A stretch of 64,000 nt of DNA, taken from positions 25,892,142 to 25,956,141 of the forward strand of contig CM040439.1 of the NCBI GenBank assembly GCA_022702705.1, given 5' to 3'. The position numbers and the translations under genes are program-made. Source of the DNA: Papilionanthe hookeriana x Papilionanthe teres (Eukaryota > Streptophyta > Magnoliopsida > Asparagales > Orchidaceae). Of this stretch, positions 44,180 through 56,800 are shown one piece after another. The notes beneath the pieces were generated by a model. It was not told where the DNA came from and searched no databases. It saw only the letters and a list, made by a program, of their open reading frames with translations. Every line of letters begins with the position of its first letter. Position 1 is the first letter of the stretch.

Positions 44180-46800
44180 AACTTCGATAGTCTTGGAAGA
44201 TGGCTCACCTTCAACAAACCTGGGTCAGAACTGACCATAACGCCAGTCTCTCGATCGAGAATGTTGGGTTGAAGCCCCAAGTAATCCACTCAAGATTTGC
44301 GAGGAAGCGACCGATAGATGTCGGATGTCTCCAGAACATAGACTTGTCGCCTATAAGAGATAAAAAAACTCTTTCACTAGGTCGACTAGCATCCAGCGAG
44401 GTGAATATATGTGTGAGCTGTCTGCTCATGTGGAGAAAGTAGAGAGGATGGAGGAAGTGGTCACACTTTGCTATGAACTGTCAGATGCCTAGATCCCTCA
44501 TACTCTAGGCTCAAGTAGAGATCCCTCATACTCTAGGCTCAAGTAGAGACGGATCAGGTGAATCAGTTTAGGTTTGGGGGAGAAATTTTTAATAAAATGC
44601 TATTTCTGTTTGGGTATGTCGGTGGCTGTTTCTTTTGTAAAATATTTCCTATTGGACTAGTTTTCATGCACTTTGTGTAATCCATAATTTCTCTTATCCA
44701 AATAAATTTTTTTTTGTTAATGTAATCCTTTTATGAGTGCATTTTCAAAATTAGTATGGAATTTTATTTTTACTGATGTCTGATGGTTTCACTTTTTTCA
44801 TTTCCCTATATATTAGGTGATGAGTTTGATGATGTGAAAATTCTACTACTCTTTGTTTCTCGACTTTTTGTTTTGCACTTTACTTCATGGCTCCGAAGTA
44901 TTCTCCAAAGGCCTTTGAGCCTGTCGTATCGAAGGACCAATAGTAGATGACTTCGACCGAGGTGGATCAGTGGCAAGGGACGTGTTTTGGATCCCATTAT
45001 TAAACTTCACATCACTATGGAGAACAACTGAGCCACTTCCTTGTATGGCAGTGCCTTCTTTACAAGGATCAATTCCACTTCAATTCCGACTTCCTTTCTG
45101 TCAGGAGTTGTGGGCCATCTTCAATTACTACATAGTCATTCCCAGTGAAAATTTACCCAACCCCATAACGACCATTATGACTTTTGTCTTGTTTTGTTGT
45201 AGGTCGAGGATCCCCTGGTCGATAGAGCTTTTCAATTATGTTTTCATTTTGAGTCGGCCCTGATGACTTCATTCATTTTACCTCAGTCGACATGTTCCAT
45301 CTGACGAGGCTGGAAAATTAAGTGAAGGATTTGAAGCTTAACTTTTGCATGGGTTCTTCTCCCAGGGGATGGTACATTCAGATCATAATGTCTGACAATC
45401 CTCCGGTAAAGTCGAAGAAGGCTTCAAATTGAGTGTTGGTGGAGGCTATGGACATCGAAAGGCGTCAACTATCAGTCCGTCAGTATTTAGACCCGACAAC
45501 TATCGATTGAGTGTTACAACCAATGCCTTCGATCAAATGATTGAGGAGGATTGTATGGCCCTCGACGCTTGAGAGGTTGAGAGAGAGAGAGAGAGAGGGA
45601 GAGAAACATTAACTACCACCTGAGCAACTAAGGTCAATGCGGTCGACGATGCTAAAAGTGGAGGGCCGATGGAAACCTTAGGTGGTCCTTGTGGGAGAGA
45701 TTTGGAAGGTGTAGAACTTGTTTATTCTAAGTTTGATTTGTTTATTAATTTTAAACTATTGCTACTGACGAGCTAATTCTCGGAAAATATTTATGGTGCA
45801 CACTAAGAGTTCTCTGTCAGTAGCAGGTCCCTCGAACGTGCAACATTAAGAGGTTGAGAGGACGGTGAGCCTAGTTGAGTCAAGCCAGAGCAAGGAGGAG
45901 GCTTCAAAAGAGCGACACGAAGCAGCACTTGCCACCACTCGATTAGACGCTCCTTTCTTCATTGACCTTTCTACCAGGGACGAAACAAGCCACCTTTCTC
46001 TGGTCAGGCCAAGTGGACCCAAGTCCCAATCTTAGACCTCTAGCTAAGAGGAAATACATCGTAAGGGAAAGGCACACACGACTGATCTGAGCAACTTGCC
46101 TTCTCCTCCATCTTGAAAGAAGCATAAGAGATTCAAACTTGGGTGAGTTCCATTGCAAGCCGAGGGGGTGAAAGTGAGCACCAACTTAGATGATTGGTCT
46201 GCTCTAATTGATATTAAGAAAGATTGGTTTTGTGACTCCCGTGGTGGTCTTTTACCTTCTGACTCTTGTTGATGCCATTTGATCTCTCCCTACGAAAAGG
46301 TCCTTTTGGAATACAACCTCTTAGGCATGTGGTGAGGGACCAATAAGTATCAATGATGGCCTGCAAGGCTTCTTATCTTCAGTGAGCGCTTCTTATTCGG
46401 GAACATCAAGAATGAATGGAGATCGAGTGGAAGCCGACAACAGCCGTGGAGAGGGCAAAGGCAAAAGAGGCAGAGGTACAAAGATAATCTGAGTTGCTCT
46501 TGATCACACAAGAGGAGAACAAAGTGATAAAGAATCAAATAGCAACAATGAAGATGTTTGATGAATTTTTTGTTGAGATCTTCTCTCCCCGAATGGATTG
46601 ACATTGAGAAGTTTGTTGCCCTGATGTCGGACTTGAAGGAGAGGGAGGAAGAAGAGAGCATGAGGAAGAGGGGACCAACAAGACTTCGATAGAGCTTGAC
46701 CTAGTTTGAGCTATGAAACATGGATTTTTATGATTCATGAGCGTTGTAGATGGATCTTCGGGCCAACAAGATTGACTATTGGCTAGGCTTTGCGAATTCG
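44180..46800 (+). pseudogene. Eroded TE-like coding tract, family not identified
   Basis: This is more GC-rich than its flanks and has protein-like but stop-ridden text on the plus strand: acidic and Glu/Lys-rich coiled-coil-like pieces (near 46440-46560, EENKVIKNQIATMKMFDEF) and a segment at 44970-45300. The layout recalls the gag-like 'putative plant transposon protein' family, but I cannot confirm it. A 32 bp tandem duplication sits at about 44489-44549. Confidence 0.3.
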
Positions 46801-47274
46801 TTGATCTAGTATGAACATGAGCACTTGGTTTCTAGATGAGGGCCTCTTGTCCACAAAACAATAAAAGACTATTGAACAGAGGGTAAATCATTGTAAATTG
46901 ATAGATGGGCCATTCATTCACGAAGGGTTCCTTCAGGATGATAGTGAGGCTCTATTCTATTGCCAATTTTGGGTTCTAATAAGGAATGTAGAGGGGCGTC
47001 CGTCGGGCGGTTGTTAATGATGATGAATTATATTCTTTCATCGGATCGGTTCTATCGGTGCATTTGCTCATCTTTCTATTGGCAATTAGCTTGAACGCCT
47101 ATCCGTCTTGCTCTTGTTTGATCAGTTCGAGCTCAAATAATTCATTTTGTCATTCTTTAGGCTCGGTTAGCCGTCATCCTTTGCTTTCCAATTGGATAGG
47201 TGGGCCTATTGGTCTCGTGTTGCTAGGCCCTCCTTTGTTGCACTTTCTTCTGGACCTTTGAATCACCTCAGCAT

Positions 47275-49180
47275 ATGTGCTTGCACAATTTTTATATACA
47301 TTAATATTAAAAAAAAAAACTAAATGCAATTCATGTAAATTAGAAAATTTAGGTATTTAACTTGAAAATAGTTAAAGAAAAAACTGGTTTAATTGCCGCC
47401 AATGGTATTCGTCATCTAACATCGTTTTAAAGTTGAATTAAAACGATCTGTTTTATTTCAACCAGGTTTTTTTTTTTAATAAAATAGTGTTTTAACTAAC
47501 ATCTATTTAATCTATTTTAAAATCTAAATTGCACATTAAATTAGTATAATTTCTCTAATCTATTTAATTATTATCATTTTCATATGGGGAAAATTTTTAT
47601 TTTATGAATGAAAGGCAATCTCATACTTATTGAAACTTATTTGAACACAACCTTATAATTTTTTTTGGCATTATAATATTGGGTTAAGTGTGATATTATA
47701 AATATGAAAGTTGATCAATTAATGAGACAACATGAGTGGGATTGTTTAATTAAAGGTAGAATATGTAGCCTATCATAGATTAAAAAAAGAGACTTAATAA
47801 TGATTAGTGCATTTCTTTGATTGGCTATTTTAAAAATTCTAAAGAGACTTTACTTACATAGCAATTTAAACTTTATTATTTACATATTTCACACCTCAAA
47901 CTTTGTATTTACATATATAGCACTTAAAATCTCTAATCATACCTTGATGCAATGTATTCTCCCCTCATTGACTGAAAATTATTGAGTCAAGGAATGCTTA
48001 ATTTCTTGAGAATTAAAAGAGTAGTAAAAAAAATATATATATATATTTTGATGTTTTTTTTTTTTTTTTTTATGCACTCTCTAATGATGGCTTATTTAAA
48101 TTTTATATGAATCCCACATTTACATACTTTTTTATGAAATGATAAATATGACCCTAAGAATGATATTATAAATAAGAAATGTCTCATTATATAATATAAA
48201 AGATTATGATATATCTCCCTTTTAACTTTAAAAATTTTGGTATTTGTGTAGCCCTTTATGGAAGAAAAGTAAGAAAGGCATAATGAACAATATATTAAAG
48301 GGTTTCTCTTGATGCAACAAAACATTTCCTCCTCCATATGATGTGTATAGTTATTTCTATTTTACAATTAAAGTGATGAAATTGATGCCTTCAAAATTTT
48401 TAAAAGAAGAACAAAGAAATAATTAAATTTTAAAAAATAGAGTTAAATAGAGTTGAACACAAGTGGTGAACACTAGAGGATTATATTTGTAAAATTTCTA
48501 TTAGAATAACAATATTGTATTTTAAAGAAATTAAACATTAGTGAATATTATGAGTATGATTAATTATTCTAACAAAAATAAAATCGAATTCAAGGGAATA
48601 AATTTATTTTAAAAATTAAAGAAAGCAAACCTTTTTTTCTCCGATTGCCCTTGAAAAACAAGAAAATTTCAGGGACTAAAAGTCATAAATGCCATATTAT
48701 TGGTCATTATGCTATTATAATAATGAGCTATATCAAATCACAATCAAAGAAATTACACTATCTATTACAAAAGTTGATAAAAAGAATATATCACGTTATA
48801 GTTTTACCATTATAGTTGATAATAGTACCGGCAAGGATTATATGATATCCAAGGAATAATATTTCTGAAGTATTTTGAAAAAATTACTCAAAAACTTACC
48901 TCAACAATAGAGATACAAAGCAAATAAAATATAAATTAACTTATACAACTGTGACATGTAAACCGTAAAGTGTCAAAATAATCCTCGACTACTTATATGG
49001 GGCCATCTTAATGCCAGAGTTTATAAAAGTGCTAAAATAGGCCCGAACTTGGAATGGTTATCGACAATAGTTAGACGTGATGGACAATATTTTGAATGTT
49101 AGCAGAAAAAAATTTGAGCAGCTCTGAGACAAACCATTTTTCACTATCAGGCAGTGCACACCTCAAGAGGAGCCATTATT
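47275..49180. other. AT-rich intergenic stretch
   Basis: I see no gene. A partial TTTACATA-family MITE half lies at about 47849-47935 and a poly-T tract at 48055-48072. Confidence 0.45.
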
Positions 49181-49205
49181 CCATACGGAGAACGCACGCA
49201 TCCGC

Positions 49206-49335
49206 ATGCATCTCCTCCAATACCCATCCAATACCCATCCAGTACCCTCTAATACCCACCAATACTCACCTAATAGCCAATACCCAATATCCAATACCCA
49301 TCCATATCCATCCAGTACCCATCCAGTACCCAAAT
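49206..49335. repeat. (CAATACCCATC)n minisatellite
   Basis: About ten imperfect units of 9-11 bp based on CAATACCCATC/CAGTACCC. Confidence 0.85.
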
Positions 49336-50048
49336 AATCTGCACCAAACGCTGCGTACGTGCTCCGGATAGAATAATTCGCCCCTCAAGAGACTGTATCA
49401 TGTTTTAACAGTAAGACATAAAAAACAGATATTTCACTTTTCTTGTAAATAAGAAAAAATAAAAATCATAAACTGAATCAGTAATTTTGTTCAAATTAAT
49501 ATCAAATTAAAACCCTGGTTCTCCTTTAAAAAGCTCAGGCGCACAGGAACTTGAACACAAATTCCTCCCCATCTTAATGTTCTCGTATTGATAATGCATG
49601 GGCTGTTTTTGAAGGCTAAATTTTGTTTTCTCCATTTACAGAACAAAAAGAGCGAACATAATAGTTGACGTGCCTCTCAAAATACAACAATAAAAGCATT
49701 TGACATTTCAAGTTTGGCTAGGTAGATACAATAAGAACAAGCATTCAAAGTCTCAAATTTGGCTAGGTAGATATAGCACGAAAACTGTACGAAAATCATA
49801 AAAATATATTACAAACAAACAGATATTTCCAAAAAGAAGCATTTCTTCACTTCCCCAATGAATGTATCAAAAAGACATATCAAGTTTCAACCTAAGTACC
49901 TGAAGAAAATATAATTCAAAGCATGCTACAAATCAACAATTAATCTTAAAAACCAACAAAATTAGATGACCAACATCAATATTTTGTACAAACCCAACTT
50001 CCAAATTTCAAATATAAACTCGGTTCTTAAGCACATATTCGAATCTCA

Positions 50049-50562
50049 TCACTGAACCTTAGTTTTCTGAATCCTAACATAAGGAAATAATCCAAACAGA
50101 TGGGCGATGCGGGGATTCCATCCGAGTTGTTGGGCACGACAAAACATTAGAAAAGTGTTCGCTAAATAAGAATTAAATCCCATGAACACATGCCACCAAG
50201 CATGGCCCTGAGGGTTTATATACCAACTAGAAAGCTTCTTACAGAAAAAGTGATCTACCAACCAAGATAGGCATCCCAGAAAAAGTGTTGCTACATAGAA
50301 CTTGGCAATCCTCTTAGCTCCAGAATCTTTAGTATGTATGTAGTATTTGTACATCCTTGGAACACAGAGAAGACAGAGGAGAATGTATTGTACCTTGAAT
50401 AAGACATCGACGCGCAATACTAAATGGGTAGCTGCAAAACAAGCGGCATACAGACATAAGAAAGTTGGCATTGTGCTTCTGTAATGCCAGTCAGGTGAGT
50501 AGAGAACATAGAGGTAGAGAAGCATTTCCCAGATCATTGGTGTTTCATCGCTTTGTTGGACT
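50049..50562 (-). CDS. ACER: Alkaline ceramidase, exon 2 (terminal)
   Basis: The exon encodes residues 86-256: VVQQSDETPMIWEMLLYLYV, YSPDWHYRSTMP, VPRMYKYYIHTKDSGAKRIA and GHAWWHVFMG, ending KTKVQ and TGA at 50049. Residues upstream of 50562 in the same open frame (MCTTYAISLF...) are intron. The 3' UTR probably extends left into 49.5-50.0 kb. Confidence 0.93.
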
Positions 50563-53500
50563 CTGAAACAGATTGGAACGAGATCAATAACTATTAAAAA
50601 AAGAGAAATTGCATACGTAGTGCACAATTGTTATGTATGCACGAAAGTTTAGGTGTGAGATCTGTAAATACACAAGACTTGTGTGCTATGTATGTAAATG
50701 CCACTAAGAAAAACAAATGTAGGATCAGGCATTTGGATGAATTAATTATTCACACCATGGGATTTAGCTGGAAAGTGCACAACATAAATTCAACGGAATT
50801 ATTAGAATCACATAAGATAATGAAACATTCTGAAAAAAGAGATTATCCAATCACATAAACAAATGAGCATATTTATTTTATATGCCGCACTAGCCATTCA
50901 AACTTCGAGTTCTATGAAGTGGGTAAAAACTCTAGATATCCGCACATTTCATTATACACACCGTTGTAGGCCACTGATGATAGCATGACATGAAATAAAA
51001 GGAATAATTAGAATAGCATAAAAACTCAGTTAAAGATCAAATAATGAAACATAAAAAAAGAATGTAAAAGAAAAAAAAGAATATTCAAACCACATAAAAC
51101 AAATGAGCATACTTTTTAAAATGCTAATACTAGCCATTCAAACTTTATAAGTTATATGAAAAATCTCAAACATGTTTATTTACCAAACAACACATTTCTA
51201 CACATTTAGACAAACAAGGTGAGACTGAGAGAGACCCTGATTCATTTCAGCTTATGAGGAGACCGTTGCAACTTATTCAATCTATATCAGAAATGAAAAG
51301 AGATTTGAAAATCAGATTTCTATTCAAAGATTCAGCTATTTTTCATTAATTTACAAGCTTGGATGTTCATAGTCAACACAAGTTCTTTATATCTATAATT
51401 TGTCATAGCATTAATCATGTTTTGAAAACTGTTGTAATTGACAACAGGAAGAGGCGGAAAATAGCTTGCAAAATAAAATCAAGTAAAATAGTGGATATCT
51501 ACAATTTTCAGAGCCCACAGTTTTGGGCACCAACATGCATCTTCATTGGAGCTATCCTAACCATTTGGGATCAGCCTTATAACAGTCCCCCTCCATTGAT
51601 ATTTGATTGCTATATGCAGTCTTAAATTAACGCAAATCTTTTTGGCCGGAAGAAGTTAAACATACATCTCCAAGCATGCAGAATAGAGACAATATCATTT
51701 CCATCTACGTGAACAATCATAATTACACTGAGGCATGCTTGGTTACCCATAAGTGGGAGGAGGCAGCACTTTACAATTTCTAACACAAGCAAATATATAT
51801 ACAAGTATGCAAGCAAACACAAACACAGACATAACATAATGCCTCTTCATATATAAATATACACAATATATACATACATATACTATTCACTAGCTCCGTC
51901 CATGACGTTCAATCTATAACTAGACTCGTGCCATTCTTTTATTTAATTAAAAATTTGTGATACATAGCGTTTTCAAAGAGAAAGCATAATCCAATGCACA
52001 AGGGTTTATTTTTATTTCAAAGAGAAAAGCGCTGAATGAGGCAGCATTTTATGAACTGAAGCTCTTATAACTTATATAAGAATAATAAATATAATGATAA
52101 ATCATTAACAATTATAGAACCTAGAATATCTTTTAGATAACTTTAAACTTGATGTAGAATAGAAAACATATATGATGCACATAACTGATTTGAAGATAAA
52201 TTTCTAAGGTGAACCTGTAAATTCAATTTTCTAATAATTTCTAAATCCTAAAAATTTGCTTTAATAGAACTTAAAAATAGCCAAGAAAGTTAAAAACGTC
52301 TTATAATAAAAGCCAAGTTTTAATAAATTAATAAATTCTCAAGCTTCGGCAAAACAAACGAAAAACATTAGTTGTCATTTTCTTTTTTATTAACATGATC
52401 CCTTTTTCTTTCAAGAAAAAATTATTCACATTCAAATTCTACTCCTCCTCTCGAATAAATTACATCATCTCTTTCTAGCACAAATAAAGTGGATCTAGGT
52501 CGAGAAGAATTAGCTCTCAATGTCAAGGAATCCCCATGATTTTTTGATCTACTAAATCTCAAAGACCATCTTCGATGAGCATCTCCTGAAATATCTTTAT
52601 TTGCTTCCAAGTGAGATCTACAGTAAGAAACAATTGCTCACCAGCATCCTCCATTTCTCCATCCAAACACTCAAAATTTTTATTGATAAAATCTAAATTG
52701 AGTAGATCAATAATATCTATCATATTGAATATTCTTTTTAAAGTTTGATTGAATTTGATGAAAGCTAAGAATTTAAACGCTTCTAATTTTAATCAGTTTC
52801 TTATATTTTGTATGAATCTATAAAGACAAAACATAATGAATGCATAAAACATATAAATTATTTAATATATCTAAATCAATTAAATTATTTACTTTTTCAA
52901 AGGCACTGTAATTTCTATCACAACTAATAGCACTCCGAGTCAATCCTAAAATCTAAATAGTCAATTTTTTAAAGTTGGGGGCTAACGCACCATACAACTA
53001 CCAACACACCATAAAATTACAATTATAAGACCAAGTTAAAGAAAAACTTTAATCGACTAAAAAATCAACATCATGCAAAAACTTTAGTTAAAATATTCAT
53101 ATATAAGGATTCCTTAACATATTCAAATAAATAGTTAGGAACATAAGCCACAAATATGATAATAAAAAAAAAGTTCTTAATCTATAATGATTTTTGGCCT
53201 CCAATTAACCTGCTAATGATTGTATATAAGTCTTCCATCAATTGCCCACCAAATTTTATATTAACAAATTCTTATAAAAAAATTCAAATGAACATAATAT
53301 TCAACTTGATGCAGTGATTATCAAAGTTGATACCATCATCTATCATTTTAATACAAATAATTTGCCCAGATTTTCTTTCAAATCCTTCAAATGCACCACT
53401 AATTTCACCTTTCATTCTATTCATTGCATCAAAAATATAATCTATTATCAGGCACTTATTATCGTATACAAACCTTAGAAATTCATTAAAATCTACACTT

Positions 53501-53838
53501 CTTTTAATCTTCAAAAACACAAATTCGTCTTAAATTCTCTTTTTGCTTATGTACGCTCAAAAGAGCAAAAAAAGGTACTGTATAACAAGTAATCTCAAAC
53601 CCCGAACCAATTTTACACCACTTACAAATTTTCTCATCATAATAAACCATGATTATCTATATAAATAGCTAATTCTAAAATTTTCTTTAGACATTTTTTT
53701 TACTTCATTTTACCAAACTCTAACATCATATCAACATAATAGTCCGCATAGGGTTCCAGTAGATGTGTGTCCATCTCCATAAGCATTTTACCTAGATGCA
53801 TAGAATATGTAATAGAATCCCCAATTTTAGGCAAAAAG

Positions 53839-53899
<61 letters not shown>

Positions 53900-56800
53900 T
53901 TATTATTATTATTATTATTATTTAAAGAGAAGCCCTGGGGCCTATTTTATTGAAATAAAAGGGGTACAAAACAAGTAGTGTGAGGGCCCAATAGATGGAG
54001 CTCTACTCATAAGAAACAAAATGCAAAGATAGCTCAAACAAAAGGATACAAAAGGCAGAAAAAAAGAAAAAATATGTAAATAAACATTGACTATGGACGA
54101 GGTCGCCCAGGCCTTCCTCTTCCTCTGGTTCTTGTAGCGCATCCAAAAATCAAATGTCGAGTGATGTTCAATTCACGGAAGAGACTGAGGTATCATCGTT
54201 AAGTTTCCGAGTTGAATAGTACCTGCCGTCTTGCCGTCGGGAAGTGTATACTTGTCATTCTTCTGCCAAGGCGATCGGTTCGATCCATAAGTAAAAGCGA
54301 GTCTGCGGCGATAGGTGCCAGTGTTTGTGTAGGACAGTCTTCCAATATTTGGGGGTCTCCTACCCTACGAACGGGTAGTTCAACCAACTGATTAGTAGCA
54401 ACAACAAGGCTACTGTTTGACAATAATTCTCCCTCGGTAGTAGTAGGCACCTTTTCTGTCATTTGAATGTAAATGTTCGCTTCTTCCCTATGTTCAATCA
54501 CGTCAGGGAGTGAAGCCTGAGCACTCTCCACAGTAGTTGCTAAAGGCTGAGAAGAAGGGGCAGTGACCGCATCCTGCCTTCTAGGTACAACCACCTGACG
54601 CTCCTCCAACAATCGATCCTTATCAACATGCTCTGAATCAGTATCTTTAAAAGCCCAAGGGCTAATACATTAAAAAAGAAAATGTACGGATATGTTGGAT
54701 GAGACGGCCCAAAATGACATTCTATCCACTCGGTATATAACACACCCAAGGTCCCAAAAAGAAAAATACATGTATACCCAAAAACCAAGATTATAACGTA
54801 TACATGTAAACTTTACGCCAAAAGTCTGCTAACACTCGCAGATTCAAGTAGCTTGAAAGGACCCGGTTTAGCCTTACCTCTGCCTACAAGAACATAACTT
54901 GAGTCACTGTATATGCTCACTTGAAACACATTTTCTCCAATCTTCTTAGCTTGTGCATCTAACAATTCAAAGAACTTTAATGCAATTTTTGAATATTCAA
55001 CTGCATCTACTGACTCCAAAAACACAAAGCCAAATGGTGAATTAACCAAAATGTTAGTTATAGAACATTCTCTACGATCAATTCACCCATAAGACATAAG
55101 AGTGCATTCCTTCTCTCACAAAAATTTCTTGTTGTCTTCCAAATTCTTCATAGTTGCTTGCAATTATTTTTCAGGCAGTGGGAGCTTAATTAATGATAGA
55201 GATTGGTCGAGGCTCATATACCACAATTGTTTCCACCAAATTATCAAAACTCGTCAACTTAACTGCTTTTGAATAGAATCTTGTTTGATAAAATCATATG
55301 ACTATAGTACATAGTTATATCTCTAATTCACTTTTCTATATGTTCTCTAATTCCCATTTGTCTTATATCTCTCTTTTTTCAATCCCTTCTTTAAGTTCTT
55401 TAAACAATAAAAAACACAAAAAACTTCTCTTTGTAGCTACATTACTTCCTTCTGATCATCTATTGTTTCAATTGCTCTCTTACCATCATGCAAGGGTCAT
55501 TGAATATCAAATTCTTCAGAAATATCGAACACCATCTTATTATTATGTTCCATACAAAAAAAAAATTTAATTTTTTACTCCTTGGTAAGCAAGTAGCACC
55601 TCTTTTTCACTTGAAGTACTATCATATACTTAGTAACATTACTTCATCCGGACGCACTAGTAAGACTTACAAGTTGCTCCTTAGCTCTAAATATAACTCC
55701 AATTATCATTTTATAACAATAAACACATGTGGAAAAAAGCACTAAACTCGAATTTCAACTTCGTGTATTTTCAAGTTGGATCTTTTCTCTTTACATTTTA
55801 ATCCATCATAAATAAGGTTTTTTTTAATACAAAATAAATTATTAATTACACATTTATCAAAATAAATCTTATAAATTTATAATTTTTAAATAATTTTTGG
55901 CAAAGATTAATCCTTCTTGTATCCAAAATAAGAATACATGTTCAATTCACTTCTAAATCTAATTCCGGAGTCGTAAATATCTAAAATTCAGTAAAAATGT
56001 GGAAATGAATAAAATCTTTCTGGCAACTTGGGTGATTCTTGCCATAAGAAAAAATTGACATGTAATGAACTTAGCCAAATCACAATCACACACAAAATCA
56101 ATGACAAACATTTAGATTAAAAGAACTAAGATGTCAGAAATTTGAATATTCAAGCCTCATGTCAATAAAAATAGAAACATACTCTAAAAAGTAGTCGCAA
56201 ATACTTACGAAGTGCTTGAAGAATTAAGTCACAAAGAAAGATCCAAACTTCACATTAATACAATTAGAAAGCTTCCGCTGTAAGTGATCTATATTTTATA
56301 CCACATTCAAAAGATTCACATCCAACAGCACAAATTTAAATAAAAATTTTAAATTCATTATGATATATAATTTTTTAAGACATGCATCAAAATTCGTTTA
56401 TAAATCACCATAATCAAGCTAAAAAAAAAAGTTTTATTTTAGTAATCTCAAATTCTAAATAAAACAGAAATTATTGATTTTAGTCAATGCAAACAATAAA
56501 TGAGCTTCAATCCTATAGAACAAAACAATAATAGTAACTTTCTATAAAACAAAATAATAATAGCTATAGAATAAAATAATAATAGAAGGAAGCAAGCATC
56601 TAAATCCAGCCTCAAACAAGCGTGTGAATAACATGACTGGATCTGAATTCAAGCAAAAGCTTGGCAGTGATGCCTACCATTTGGTAAAGGGAAAAAGAAT
56701 GCAAATTTGTTGAGTCTCATTCACTTGCCAAATTACAGGTCTAACACCCTGACAGTTGCATAGTCTCCTTCGCATGCTGAAGTCCATGTTGAATGCCATT

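Larger units (their letters stand above)
52560..55100 (-). pseudogene. Degenerate hAT transposase (DUF659 type)
   Basis: Read on the minus strand. The DUF659 segment GFVFLESVDAVEYSKIALKF...DSSYVLVGRG is at 55049-54870. A block like the hAT 'PCAAHC.DLMLEDIGK' motif (PYADYYVDMMLEFGKMK) is at about 53760-53705. FDAMNRMKGEISGAFEGF and DDGINFDNHC lie at 53430-53300. The C-terminus FIKFNQTLKRIFNM...LDGEMEDAGEQLFLTVDLTW lies at about 52760-52600. Stops (after GKMK and elsewhere) show it is dead. It sits in the ceramidase intron in the same orientation. Confidence 0.75.

Noticed and set aside
54199..54612. 137 aa minus-strand frame (MLEERQVVVPRR...)
   Set aside because: No recognised domain, lies in the segment splitting the hAT relic, and has no supporting start context or neighbour.
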